Shown: positions 47,238-59,204, numbered from the stretch's first letter. The stretch: DNA of 64,000 bases from Rhizomucor pusillus (GCA_900175165.2 FWWN02000626.1:1-64000); one strand, 5' to 3'. A program made the numbers and translations. The notes: generated by a model from the letters alone, not told the origin.

Positions 47238-50212
47238 TCAAGCTTCAAGCGGACAGCTGGTTCGATTGATCATGCTTGTTTCTGACTCTTGCGTGAACTG
47301 ATTTGGTAATGAAATGATCTTGAAATCATCAACCTTGACAAACACACCTCTCTGATGATCAGTTTGGAAGTATCGAGTGCCGTTAATTTCGCCATTGTTA
47401 TTGCCAACTGCGCAAAAATATGAGAATTCTCGCCTAATGAAACGTCCTCATGCAAACTTACGGCGACTTTCTAGCTCAACTCCAACCCAGGTGCCTCTCG
47501 CAAAGTTGACCGGCCCAATGTACTTGATAGTACCCAGTGTGGGCAAGGGACGGCGCAGCAACTCCACTTTGGCACCAATAACGGGTGTCACCATAGTCAC
47601 TAACTCTTCATCGTCGCTGTGGTCGCTGCTGCTACCGAGACCCCATTTTGATCGTCGTGGCGATCGTCCTCTGAGATTATTCCGCTTTCTGCCCTGGTCA
47701 TTGCCGGAAGTAGTGTTCGTAGGGGCTAAGAATGGTTTCTGTACAGGCGACTTAGCCCGCAGAGGAGCTGTAGGCAGCGAGAATTTAAGTCTTGATGGTC
47801 GCGGCTGTTCCTCCACCTCTGACGATAGATCTAGCGGCAGCAATGCGTCCGCCAAGTTTGTCAAAGGCTGTGGGTTGTAGTTCGCCTCGGCCTCTAAACG
47901 TTGCCGCCGCGACTCACTTTCCCAAGATAGCATTTGAATCAGTGGCTGCGATGATAGACCGGCTGCTGATAATTTGTTGATGTTTTCAGCGCTAAGATTA
48001 TCAGATATGATAGAATGTGACGGGAAGTCGTTGGAAAGAGATCTGGAGCGGGTGACATTAGCCGTTGCTATATCGCTTTCTGAGGTGATACGTTCTTCGC
48101 TGCTGAATCTTGAACTGTTGCTATTGCTGGATATTTGTGAGCGCAGAGCACTTAAAGATAATCGCCTGGGCGGACTCGGTTCATTGTGGCATCTCCGGAG
48201 AGAGTCTTCAGATGATCGAGACTTTTTGCTAGCTTTGGGACGGAAGCTAAAGATTGCTGAAAAATCTGATTCAAACGGCTTGGTTAATGTACGATAAGGA
48301 ATGCCGATATCTGCGCCGAAGAGTGGTGGTTAGCGAATAGTACCAAGAAGGTAATGATCAATTTTAGTTGTTACCATCAGTCAAATGGCGCATTGTTTCC
48401 TTGTCGACTTTTTTAAATCCATTCTGAGCCTTCACTTGCGGCCATCGACGACCAAGATACTGTACGCATTTTTGACGGGCTTCAACCAAAACGCCATCGA
48501 CTGCAACGTTCTTGACGACTTGCTGTCGACCGACCAGATCACGTACGATGCCTTGATACAAGATACCTGCATTGTCATCCTGAATACCGCCGTTAAGAAT
48601 TCGGTTCAGTAGAAATTCTAGAAAGTCAACGGAGAAACCGTGACCAATTCCGTCAATGCATGATAGCAAGATCGGGTACTCTGTACAATAAAAGTCAAAG
48701 TTTTGTGATACCATGTCGACAGTGTGATGAATAATTGGATTTAAAAGATCCAGCACAGGTGTCGACCAGGTAGGTACTGGATTTGCGCTTCGGATTTGGG
48801 ACAGACAGAGATGGAGCGAGTGGAGCACATGTATTGCATTGTACTTTGTAATGCTTTCAAATACCAAGGATGCTATCTCGGAAACTAGTGTCTTTTCGTC
48901 GTGTTCTGATAGAACGAGCGCCTCGGAGCTGGATGATGGAGTCCACAGCGATCCAACTAGGACAGCAAAGGGCTTTTGTGACCACAAGGGCGCGATGTTG
49001 TGAATCGGATCCTCTCCATACAAAGATATTAACTTGCTCCTCATTGTTGGCACGGTGTCTGCGTTCTTATCGGCAAACCACAACATCGACGGTAGGAGTA
49101 CAGCACAGTCGGAGCAGTGGCATTTGAACCGGTGGCAGCAGGCTTCCATTTCATTGACTGCTGCGAGGCAAATGGTGTCAAAATGGCCGAGGTAATCTGC
49201 TGCTGCAAAAACTTGCTGTAACACGCGCAATGTATATTTCTTTTGCGTCAGTCGATGCTGGGCATTTTTGGATGGGTTGGCTTTAGGCGAATAAAGCGGT
49301 ACAGTCACTTTGCCGGTATAAAAGTAATTAATGATAACTTGAGTGGATATCGGATTAAAGAGATCAGCTGGCAGATGAACAGTAGAGGTAGATGCTTCGC
49401 GGAAATCACCACAAAACATTGCATAAAAATACGGCGATTGGGAGGCGAGGATGAATCGATGGGCTGGAAAGGAAGGGGGAACATTGGTTGCAGCGGTGGA
49501 TGTTCGATCAGTATCTGGAGGACTTGATAGAATTGATGGTAACCCGGCAGCGTTGGCAGTTGCTGCAACACTCTCTGTCTTGTAGTGCGTCTGTGTCTCT
49601 TTCGATACGATTGGAGGGGCAAATATACTGATTACCACATCTGTCGCAAGTTGTTTGTCCCGCATTCGCGCCAGATCAAATACTAATCGGTCGAAATCTG
49701 ATGAAGTTGAGTTGGTATCAGTGCATGGTAACAGATGGATTTTTAACTGTTGTTCTAATTGGAGAAGCTGAGTGCGGATTGTTTGGACGTGTTCGTCATC
49801 AGCTGTTGAGGATGATGTAGATATGGCCGAGTCCAAGGATGGTGGAGGGTCGGTGTGAGAAGGAAGAAATACGCTAGTGTACCAGAACCTTAGTAATGGC
49901 TGGAATAAAGAGAGTGGTATCACACTCGAGAGGTCAAGGGCGGTCACTGCAGCAGAGCTGGATTTCTTCCCTAGAATAGGGTCCAAATGTTTTTCCAGAA
50001 AGCTTTCTGGAACTCGAGCAAGAAGAATCGCTGCCCTCATTCCTTCAGTCTTATGCAACTAGATGACAAACTGCATTTCCTTGTCACTCACCTCGATGAG
50101 CCCACACCGTCGTCTCGCCGTACTGGAATGTCACATCGGCCAAGTAGTCCTGTGCGTTGTCAAGGACCGTATGCAGTACCTTCTTCAGGGTCCAACTCGG
50201 TGTTCTTAGCAT
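47238..50212 (-). CDS. BTB/POZ protein with C-terminal CAP-Gly domain
   Basis: Four exons (50212-50092, 50042-48375, 48310-47462, 47407-47238) join to 2808 nt (935 residues). The N-terminus has a BTB-like start (DVTFQYGETTVWAHRG). A second, fuller BTB domain lies near residues 205-330 (FPAHRFILASQSPYFYAMF, then INYFYTGKVTVP). A long helical region follows. A Ser/Arg-rich linker (about 620-830) precedes a CAP-Gly domain at about 830-910, with GTIKYIGPVNFARGTWVGVEL and the hallmark NNGEINGTRYF. CAP-Gly domains bind the EEY/F tails of tubulin and plus-end proteins; BTB domains dimerise or recruit cullin-3. A microtubule-linked adaptor is inferred. An in-frame TAG lies just before the chosen ATG. 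Confidence 0.88.
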
Positions 50213-52460
50213 AAACTAGGCGTCTGGAAAATGCTAAACAGAGAATTGCAATGAAAAAGGCAAAAAAGAATCACAGGAAACTTGTAAGTTTCGGGGCAAC
50301 TGTGCGAAACGCAGACACACATGTTATTACACGCCTTGTCAAAGAAATCAGGGTGAAAAGGGGTAAATTCTTGCAAGTTTTTCCTTGCCCATTCTTGAGA
50401 ACCCGTTCCAGCTTTTGTACTCTTCTTGTTCTTTTGAACTATTACTCTCTAGTCTTACCTGAAGTTTTGCGAAATACACGCTCATGGGAAATGTTCTGCA
50501 AATTTCGCTGTTTGGGTCACAGATGAGCCATTTTCGTGAATAAAAACTTCTCACCCTCATGCCCTGTCTTGTTTGCTCCCTGCATTGGCCTGATGCAAAA
50601 CGCAGCGCATGTATTCAATGACAGGTTGCTAAAAGTGATTAAGCATACTCTAAAATTACGCCATTTACTTTTTGAAAAGGCTATGATTTCATCTTGATCA
50701 CATCGCAGCGAAACGACTCGGAGAGGTAAATCATTCATTGCAAGGATATGAAAGTCTCCAATCCTTTGTAGCTTCTCGTTACCAGCTACATATATCCTCT
50801 TGATATTATGCATATTATTCCACTGGATTGCAAACATGTATCTTTATTAAAACTTATTCGGATAGGTATTTGCTTGTTTACCATCCGGGGACGCCGCTGT
50901 CTATCTAGGATAGCTGCCTGTTTTTTATTGAGACTGACAGAAGCGAAAAGAATTAAGACCACAGGTTCATGCATCATGCAACATCTTCAAATGCAAATAA
51001 AGTATTCAATGCTCATGTGATATGCATCAAAATGCTTCAAGGGAATTATGCAGGACCCCGTTTACAACGCCACTACAATCTATCGACGGTGGAGAGAATT
51101 CAGGAGCGTTTAATTTATTATTATTTATTACAACATGTCGGATTCAGTCTGTGCCAGCACACTGAACACCTTCTTGATCCCTCCATAACCATACATGAAA
51201 TTCTATCTTTCCGATGTGAAATATATATTAATGACGGACCGTCCAGTGATCAGTTTCTCTGTCGCGAAGCCGGCCAGGGCGGATGGTAAGGGTCCTCATA
51301 GGTTCAGACTCGAGGTAGTCCTCCGACAATAATAAACAACAGGAAATGTTCAAACAACACTCCCAGGCTGACAGACTCTCCAGGACGTCTCGAGCAGCAG
51401 AATACATTTTCAGGGTGTTCGCCGTCCAACTTGGCATCATCGTGCGCTTTGAAAGCCTCCTGCTAATTCATTGTTCAGTAAAAATTAATCATATCTGGCA
51501 AGAAGTCGTGCTTATCCTGGAATTTGGTTTTCAACGTCAAGCTCGACTCCCTCCATAGCTCGTAGATTTTTTCTAATGGATCTCAGAGCCTATACGACAG
51601 ATACAGTATTAGTTCAGTTACTTTCTTAGCACTTCAAACACCTGAATCTACCAGCAGCATGTATGAAAAAGGTCTACATCAGATACATAGGCAGTTATAT
51701 TGTTTGTCCGAGAGGATTGCTATCTGCATTTTCGAAGCAGATCCGTTTGATTTTTGATAAAATGCGACATCAATTTTCAATTGCTCAGAGCAAATTGCAG
51801 CTTAGCAGATTAATGGGGCATTTTATATACACATACTATATTTAGCAACTGAAGCAAGACAGGATAGATGAAAAAGCGTATGTTCATTTAGGCCCTCGAG
51901 GAGAGAGCAGTATGTGAGATCCGACTGTCTAGGTGTCTTGTTTAACGTGCCTAAACCATTCATGGTCCCTGAAAGTTTTACTGCGCCGCGGCTTGAATTT
52001 CCTCACCTAATGTGTTTGACAATATCCCGCGTTATTTGTACTAGCCCCACCAGCACGAGATAAGGGTGTACTGGCAATTACGATATCTTATTGTTCTTAA
52101 AAACGCTGAGAGTAGTAGTTTGGGGTGCTGCTCCTCCCAGTCCTTTCAGGTACAGCGTTGATTGGTGAGACAGCGCAGGGAAGCTCCTGCGACGTGAAGT
52201 TTCTCGGACGCACGCCTTGTAGCTTCGGAAACAGTGTAAAAAAAGACACTTGCATCTGTCCTTTAAACGTCAAGTAACCCGTCTTGTGTGACCACAAGCC
52301 AAGAAGAGCAGGTGGTTCTTGTGCAACGGACGGACCGACAACAAAATTGCCACTGGTCGCAAAGCGAACTCAATATCACCTTTTTTCCCTTTTTCCCTTT
52401 TCCCTTTTCTTCCTGTACATATTACTACCCTTTTATTTTTTTCACATTACCTCTGGAGGG
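50213..52460. other. gene-free interval
   Basis: About 2.2 kb with only short, unremarkable frames. A lone sequence resembling the Tc1-like terminus lies at 51759-51779. The last 80 bases before 52461 are a strong pyrimidine tract (TTTTTCCC repeats), typical of a fungal core promoter or leader. Confidence 0.5.
51759..51779. repeat. lone Tc1-like terminal sequence
   Basis: AAAATGCGACATCAATTTTC here matches the 34620-34640 copy at 19 of 21 positions, and shares ACATCAATTTT with the element end near 1674. No transposase is beside it. It may be a solo end or the edge of a short nonautonomous element. Confidence 0.5.
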
Positions 52461-52796
52461 ATGTCATTGTCTGTGCCGCACAAAATCGTTTGCCCTTGTC
52501 CTAAAAAGCTTTCCGCTCCTTTCACATCTTATCGCTCGGAGGAATCTGCCATCCACGATGAGGAGGCTGCGTGCAATGAACTCAGGCAGATTTTGATGCA
52601 ACAGTACAACACTCAGGAGCAACAACAACAACTCATTGCCCGCACTGACAATCCCTTACCTCACGACTCGAGCTTCATCGTCCCTCTCCATCAGCTGCAG
52701 CTCGGTGACACCAAGCACTATCGCCCCAGGTCGTACAGCGCTGGTGACCATACCTCCAGGTCCTTCTCGTACAAAACCGCCAGCATTGTCCATTAG
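52461..52796 (+). CDS. hypothetical small soluble protein (111 aa)
   Basis: An intronless frame of 111 residues begins at the first ATG after a pyrimidine-rich leader. It is hydrophilic, with a Gln run (EQQQQQL, about residues 53-58), several His and a Ser/Tyr/Arg-rich tail (PRSYSAGDHTSRSFSYK) that looks like kinase-substrate sequence. There is no signal peptide, membrane segment or known domain. Promoter-like context supports a real gene, but no family is recognised. Confidence 0.45.
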   Translation: MSLSVPHKIVCPCPKKLSAPFTSYRSEESAIHDEEAACNELRQILMQQYNTQEQQQQLIARTDNPLPHDSSFIVPLHQLQLGDTKHYRPRSYSAGDHTSRSFSYKTASIVH

Positions 52797-53121
52797 ACAT
52801 ATTCAAGTCTTGTTACATAGCAGCCTCTGACCGCCCTCGGCGCAACATATACTTACTTTTCTCTCTTTGTGTGTCTTCTTTTTTCTGCCCTCCACCCGGA
52901 TCAAATTGTACATATCTCTGTAATTAATTGCTCCAATTTTCTCTTTCTTGAAACTTTCTTATATTTGCTGTAACTTGTGCTTTGGTATACAAAATAAAAT
53001 TACATTGGTGACATGTAAAAGTGAGGAAAAGCAAAAGGGAAAGATGGCGTAAAGTGGGGAAGTACAGGTGCAAAACTTGATTGAATAATTACGGGGATCT
53101 ATACGTGACATGGAAATGGAG
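52797..53121. other. intergenic, convergent 3' ends
   Basis: AT- and pyrimidine-rich sequence with AATAAA-like signals near 52990. No gene seen. Confidence 0.5.
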
Positions 53122-53910
53122 TTACGCACTCTGGTTCATTAAGATGACAACGAGCATAGACACAAGTACAGCAAACACGCATGACGATACGACCAAGATG
53201 GCTCCACGGCTCGCCGGAAAGTAATCTCGTGTAAGAGCGGTTTGGGAATGGAAATATCGAGCATTGGCAATGTATAAGAACAGGATACTGAGGGCAACAA
53301 AAGTCGCACCTATTGCTCGGCCAGCGTGGGATTGAGACGGTGGTGTTCCGGATGTTGAAAGCGTGAAAAGTTGAGTGATTGCTATAAAACGATACAACAA
53401 CTTAGCTTTGTGCACCTAATCTGGATGGATACGCTAACAATGCCTTACCTACTCCCACCGTTACCATCGTTAAGGATGTCCGCAGCCAAGCAAGAAACGT
53501 TCGCTCATTAGCTATCGTATATTTAATCGTAGATCGGTTAATGGTTTGTCTCTGTACAGCGTGCAATCTATTTTCCTACCCAAGTGATCTCTGGCTACAG
53601 CAGCCTTGTTTTCTAGCAGAGCAGACGTCGAAAATCGTTCGTAGAACCGGCGGATACGATCGTAAGGACTGGTTTTATCTTTCTTTTGCCGTCCAAACTG
53701 ATCCCTGAGCTCCTGCTTCTCCTGCCGGGATTTGGTCCGCACAAGGAAGGGGGGCGAGAAAGAATGAACTCGTTCAAGACTCTCATTCTCCTCATGTCCA
53801 TTCTGATCTGTTCGGACAGCAGTTTGGTTTGCTAGCTGGTCTCGGGTATCTTGATCCGGACACGACTGCGTTTCCTTTGGAGCTTCATTTGGTGCGATTA
53901 CTTCCGCCAT
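53122..53910 (-). CDS. DUF202 (YidH-like) three-helix membrane protein
   Basis: Three exons (53910-53580, 53511-53449, 53381-53122) join to 654 nt (217 residues). The first ~105 residues are hydrophilic and charged, ending in a YDRIRRFYERF segment. The family motif NERTFLAWLRTSLTM begins the first of three transmembrane helices, followed by GATFVALSILFLYIANARYF and LVVSSCVFAVLVSMLVVILM. DUF202 proteins include bacterial YidH and resemble the membrane module of the vacuolar polyphosphate VTC complex. Function here is unknown; a vacuolar or plasma membrane location is possible. Intron 2 removal restores VTVGVAITQLF, which supports the model. Confidence 0.83.
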
Positions 53911-54465
53911 TGAAATACGTTGCCGCCGTTAAGAAGAACTGAGGGTTTGCACGCACTCGGGGGAGTTCCTTTCTTCGACGGATCTGCCGGCGTCTGAAAC
54001 ATCGGGGGTCACCATGGAGACCCCCCATGACGCTTGCTCACGCAAGGCCACGAAAGCATCCTCTAAAATCGTGTCCTTTGCTTTCCTTTGATGAAAATTC
54101 ATGCAAGAAGCCTCTTTCCGCGCTGTGTCTGTAAAGGGCCGAAGATATCAGGTAACGAATAGATGGTGCAATGTACACGAGATTTAATTCGCTGTTGCGG
54201 GGCTAGACTCGACAACCACAGGGAAACTCAGTCGAAAAGGGAAGCAGGTACCGAAAAGGAACTCTCACATGTCCTCGTCGCTTGGGTACCTGCGTGTCAG
54301 CAGAAACTGTGAACGCTAGATCCTAGTATTTGTGGTCTTAGTTTTCTGTACGCGTAGTAAATAAACTGAACGGTCAGGCGCGAAGAAGCAAATTGCATAC
54401 AATATCGAATTGCTTCTTGTTGTGTTGTTTCTGAAGCAACAAGTGGAGGTAACAAAAAGAGAACA
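53911..54465. other. intergenic region
   Basis: Upstream region of the DUF202 gene and 3' region of tropomyosin. A small inverted pair (GGGGGTCACCATGG and GGAGACCCCCC) lies near 54005-54030. No gene seen. Confidence 0.5.
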
Positions 54466-54945
54466 CTAGGCAACTTCAAGCTGGCGCACTAGTTCATCCA
54501 TTTCAGCTCTTGCATCCTTGTACTTTGCGGTAAGATCTTCGTGCTTCGCCTCCATGGCCTCGATTTCCTGCTGCATGGTCTGATTCTTCTTCTCTTGCTG
54601 TTCCGCACGTAGATCAGCTTCGCGATAACTGTAGAAAATGGTTATCAAACCTTCATCCATTAATCCAGATATCATACACACCTCTCAGAAACTTGTTTTA
54701 GTTTATCTACTGCATTGTCCAGTTGCTCTTGTAGCATGGCCAATTTGGCTTGAACAGACGAGATTTCGTGATCTTTCTGAGTATGCTCGATCTCTAATTG
54801 CTTCACTTTGGCTCCATACTCGTCAGCACGAGCATTAGCTGTTTCGATTTCGCTACGTAGTTGAGCTAGTTTCTATCATAGCTTCGCATGAGCCTTCATC
54901 AAAGGCTACGATAGATGATTGCTGCACCTCTTTGAATTTTTCCAT
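54466..54945 (-). CDS. TPM1: tropomyosin, very short form (123 aa)
   Basis: Three exons (54945-54928, 54872-54682, 54628-54466) join to 372 nt (123 residues). The first exon encodes only six residues, MEKFKE, the conserved tropomyosin start. The rest is one uninterrupted coiled coil with clear heptads, including LRSEIETANARADEYGAKVK, READLRAEQQEKK and a C-terminal ARAEMDELVRQLE end, the fungal tropomyosin signature. Tropomyosin polymerises along actin filaments and stabilises cables. Length is unusual: yeast Tpm2 and fission yeast Cdc8 have 161 residues and yeast Tpm1 199. The introns are 55 and 53 nt, too short to hide another exon. Confidence 0.88.
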
Positions 54946-55186
54946 CCGTTTTACGGTTTTAAATGACCAGGAATAAAATGCACAAATCCCAAAGTACTCG
55001 CTGGGCTCCTTTATATCTTATCCCTCACATCAGTTTCTATTATTCCCTGCAGTCATCAAGGTCCCTCGCAAGGAGTTGCTCCTAGACATAGAATATAGCA
55101 TTTATGGACAATCATCACAGGTAATCTACAAAAGAGAATCCGGGAGAAAAAAGGGAAAGGGGAAGTTGGTAGCTCGCTTATTCGTA

Positions 55187-56156
55187 TTATACAACATTGT
55201 CGACGCCGGTGCCTCCAAGATACCTATGCAGGTACATGGGTTAGTATACATATTCTCAATGCAGGAAAATAATAAAGATGCATACTTGGAGCTGGCGAAT
55301 GCCTGACCAGTTGCAGCAGCGGCAGCTATCAAAAAGCGAGTGAGTGATCAGATCATGAGTGATATCATCTTGCATAAACATGTCGTGCCATACCGTAAGA
55401 GATTGCAGCTAGCAGCAGACACACAGCAGCAGCAATTAAAGGTCCAGTTCCCAGAAGATTGGACAAGAACATGACAACCGCAAAGCTGGATGCACGGATA
55501 ATGTCATTCATCTCCGACGAGTTTCATGTATTCTCCATAGTGTAACTTACATCAGGTACATCACTGCGCGGAACCAGCAGTTTTCGAAGAATGTAATGAA
55601 ATTGTCACTGTCATGGTTGTTCAGCCACTATCCGACTATCTCCATCAACGTAGCATTACTTACAACTTGGGGCTGGTTGGACAAAACTACACTCAAAAAG
55701 AAGTACGCGTTAATCCATGTTCTGCATAAGAGAGTAGAACGTGAGAATGTACCTTGATGCAGAGAGGTACCTCTACAAAGATGAGAATTACGGCAATAAC
55801 CCTTAGAAGCAAGAATCAGCAACAGAGTCACGGGTTATGAGACGTAATGGATGAAAAACCTACCAGCCCACTATACTGAAGACAACGTGACCGAGAAAAC
55901 CAACGATACCAAGCACGATTAAAACTGTAAAGTGATTGACAAGTCAATATTGTACTGCATAACGAGAATTCTTTCAGTGAGGGTTACTTACGAATAATCG
56001 AAATGATACCGAGCCTATATCAGTTCAAAACAAAGAGGAAAATACAAAGCAGTCTGTAAATATTGACTCAAAACATAGACCTGGAGAGCGCGCGATGTCG
56101 TACCATTGACCGTAGAGTGAAAAGTTTCTTGACGTGATTTCGTTCAAACAGCCCAT
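55187..56156 (-). CDS. TVP18: Golgi membrane protein TVP18
   Basis: Nine exons, several of only 23 nt, join to 435 nt (144 residues). The start is at 56156 and the stop at 55187-55189. The N-terminus SRNFSLYGQWLGIISII matches the Tvp18 family. Four transmembrane helices follow; the family loop EVPLCIKFCPTSPKFDNFI lies between helices 2 and 3, and ENCWFRAVMYL precedes helix 3. Tvp18 is a four-helix protein of late Golgi vesicles whose biochemical role is unclear. Each splice junction restores a residue expected in the family, which makes the unusually fragmented structure credible. It lies on the same strand as tropomyosin, about 240 bases upstream of it. Confidence 0.85.
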
Positions 56157-58059
56157 GGTTGCAATGCCGAGAAAAGAACAAAGGTAACGGAAAGCCAAGC
56201 AATGGAAAGTCGATGAAGCGGAAAGCGGAAACGCGCCAACTTTCCCCGGCAAGGCGGGAAATAAAACAAAGCAACAAACTTTGTGGACAATTTGCTTGTT
56301 TGAACCGTAACAATCGCAATAAAGCCTCCCCTTTGTTTAACAGAATACGTCACTATCCCTTTGTATAGTTGAAAGGAAAAAAATCAGTTCTGTCCGTAAC
56401 GTCACGGTTGGCCGCTACGCATCTTTACACCCAGGCTGGTTCGTTCACTTTTAATTGTAGACAGTGCCCTTCATGATACGTTCAAATATTGTTTCATACG
56501 TCACTAAGTCATTTGGGTCTACATTCATACAGAACAGGAAGGAGCGTAAGCAGACGTTTTGCTTGTTAAGCCTTCCGCACCAAATTTTTTTGGTCTTGTT
56601 AGTCTGCATTGATAGTTTGGTGAGCAGCGCGTCATACTGCTATAAGACGATGATAAGAAATTACCTTACATAACATTAAATGTAGATTATATCGCTTTCT
56701 ACAATATAGTTGCTGACTTGATATATGAACAAAGAAACTCGAGATCTGGAGCTAGTCAGTCGGAGCCAGATGGAGTCCCAAAGATTCACAAAGAATCCAA
56801 AATGCAGCGGCGATACCAGCTAAATGTCTTCTTGTTCTGTTCCTGTCGAACACGTAGTCCGAAGCTTATATTCCTTCCAATTTTAAAACCTTCACTGTCA
56901 AACGTTTTCTCGAAAACTTTGGACTAGAAGACGAGTACACGGCCAATGCTCTGTTCCAAAAAGCAAACGACAACCTTCGCCAGCAAATACGTGGGCGCGG
57001 GATGTGAAATGCACTGGCTGCGTAGTACGTTTATGCATTGGAGACATTGCAAAAAATCTTATAGCTTTTCATTGTAAATTATAAGAAGCACAACGAAATC
57101 TTTTACTACCTGAAGACGCATTTAGGTTATCGGTGGAATGTCACTGAGCTGAAGAAAAGTTTCAGTATCTGGGCTGCGAACAAGCAGAGGAGCAAGTTAA
57201 GTTGGCCGATTCAGTGTTGACTACAGCATAGGCCTCGGCATATTATTCGATGAACCATATTTGCGAACGAACACGAGCGGGCGAAAAGTCTCACTAACGA
57301 ATACGAACGAGGGAAAAAGTACATATACGAACGAATATGAATGAAGGGGTTATTCACTCGTATTCGTTTACCGAGTCTTAGCGCAGTAACTTGCTCTTTC
57401 CAGCACAGATTAAGCGGAATTGTTTTAAATATTATTCAAAAATGGCATGAAGGCGAACGCCAACGACGAAGACACCAGACAAGTCAACACCTGTGCACTC
57501 AGATTACCGGAAAGACTGCAACACTGATCCACTTTCGTAACACGATGTTAGGCGCCTGACGTTCTCTCAGGTCATTGTGGACACCTATCAACAAGCACGC
57601 TTGAAAAAGGAGCCTATCTGGCAATGCAAAGCGAAGCATACAAAAGTCTGTAAAATGCACTTAACTTAGGAATATATGAATACACCTCATAAACTTAATA
57701 TGTTGCCGATCTAAGGACAGCGCTGTCTGGGTAGACGTCATATGGCTATGTCTTTGCTAGCGCTCTCGCAGATTGGAATAAAGCTTCCTTCTTCAAAGTA
57801 CAGGTTCCGGATACTGGCTTTCGATTTAATAAGGACAGATTACAGCTTTCTAGGTGGTCTGGCATGATAGAATAAAATTTTGGTGCATTTTCAGGCACTA
57901 GTTGGCGTGCTCATAAACTAAACAGCACGTTTGCAACACTGATTCATCACAAAGTTTGAATATTCGCCAAAGTCAGTCCATCTGCTTCTCTTTCGCAGGT
58001 TCCAAGAGGCTCATACGACTTTACGCGCAAAATTTCATAGTCACAAAAGCGGGACCAAA
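56157..58059. other. gene-free interval
   Basis: No supported gene. Short open stretches around 56720-57010 read partly like protein (FGLEDEYTANALFQKAND) but are unrecognised. Around 57260-57370 the motif ACGAAC/CGAATA recurs with an inverted copy (57295-57311 against 57357-57369). Confidence 0.45.
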
Positions 58060-58065
58060 ACGCGT
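58060..58065 (+). promoter_or_regulatory. MCB-type box (ACGCGT) upstream of PCNA
   Basis: Perfect ACGCGT 64 nt before the PCNA ATG. In yeasts this MluI cell-cycle box is bound by MBF and drives G1/S expression of replication genes, including POL30. Confidence 0.7.
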
Positions 58066-58085
58066 TCCTATTTTTCGTTCCTCAA

Positions 58086-58091
58086 ACGCGT
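58086..58091 (+). promoter_or_regulatory. second MCB-type box (ACGCGT) upstream of PCNA
   Basis: Perfect ACGCGT 38 nt before the ATG and 26 bases from the first. A related TTACGCGCAAA lies at 58021-58031. Clustering supports function. Confidence 0.7.
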
Positions 58092-58128
58092 CTCTTTCAC
58101 CCAATCTCGATCCACACTTTAATACAAA

Positions 58129-59204
58129 ATGCTCGAAGCCAGACTGCAGCAAGCTAAACTCTTAAAGACTCTTCTTGAAGCAATCCGCGAACTCGTCACC
58201 GAGTGTAACTTCGACTGCAACGATTCTGGCATTGCTCTGCAAGCCATGGATAATTCTCACGTCGCACTCGTTGCCATGCTGCTGCGCTCCGATGGCTTTG
58301 ATCCATACCGATGCGATCGCAACCTTCCCTTGGGTGTCAACCTTACTAGCTTGAACAAGATCTTGAAATGTGCTCGCAACGACGATATTTTGACTCTCAA
58401 GGCGGACGACAGCGGTGATGTCCTCAGCATGGTTTTTGAAAGCAAAGGTACGGGTAGCAGCAGTTCTTACTAGATATACATTGCTCTAACAACGTGCTTA
58501 GAAAGCGACAAGATCAGTGAATATGATCTGAAATTGATGGATATTGACAGTGAACACCTTGGTATCCCTGACACAAGCTACGACGCTGTCGTGACTATGT
58601 CTTCTGCACGTTTCCGAGAAATTGTTGGCGATCTTCAGACCATTAGCGATTCCGGTAAAGACCCTGCATATCGTGTCATTAGCATTCCGTACTAATGTAA
58701 ACACAGTAACTATCGAGTGCACAAAGGAAGGTATCAAATTTTCCAGCGAAGGCGAAGTCGGCAAAGGTAGCGTCACATTGAAGGCAAACAGCATGGTCGA
58801 TAGCGTAAGTGCAAACGGCAAGAAGTTCGATGCTTGAATGTGACTGACTAAACGGCAATTACTATTAGGAGGATGATGCTACCGTGATCGAATTACAGCA
58901 AAGCGTCTCTATGGCGTTCTCCATCAAATACCTTGTCAACTTCACAAAAGCTACCCCTCTGTCTTCCCGCGTTAGCCTCAACCTCTCAAGTGATGTCCCA
59001 CTTTTGGTGGAGTAAGGATCATCTGGACGCATTGATTATTACTGATGTAGGCAATTTAACCTCTTGTTTTTCGAACTTTGATAGGTACAAGCTGGATAAC
59101 TTGGGCTATGTACGATACTACCTTGTAAGTTGAAACGGTGTAGACTGTCTGTGACAGATGCTAACTTGTTTACATAGGCTCCCAAAATTGGCGATGAGAA
59201 CTAA
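58129..59204 (+). CDS. POL30: PCNA, DNA polymerase sliding clamp
   Basis: Six exons (58129-58447, 58502-58654, 58707-58804, 58869-59011, 59085-59124, 59178-59204) join to 780 nt (259 residues), the standard PCNA length. Seen motifs are [19 protein letters not shown] at the start, the central DNA-facing [14 protein letters not shown], the interdomain connecting loop with [18 protein letters not shown], and the C-terminal [11 protein letters not shown]. The homotrimeric ring tethers DNA polymerases and recruits PIP-box partners in the nucleus. Two MCB boxes and an E2F-like site in the 110 bases before the ATG point to G1/S control. Convergent with the MpaB-like gene. Confidence 0.97.

Noticed and set aside
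47377..47880. 167-codon plus-strand frame
   Set aside because: Antisense of the Ser/Arg-rich linker and CAP-Gly exon.
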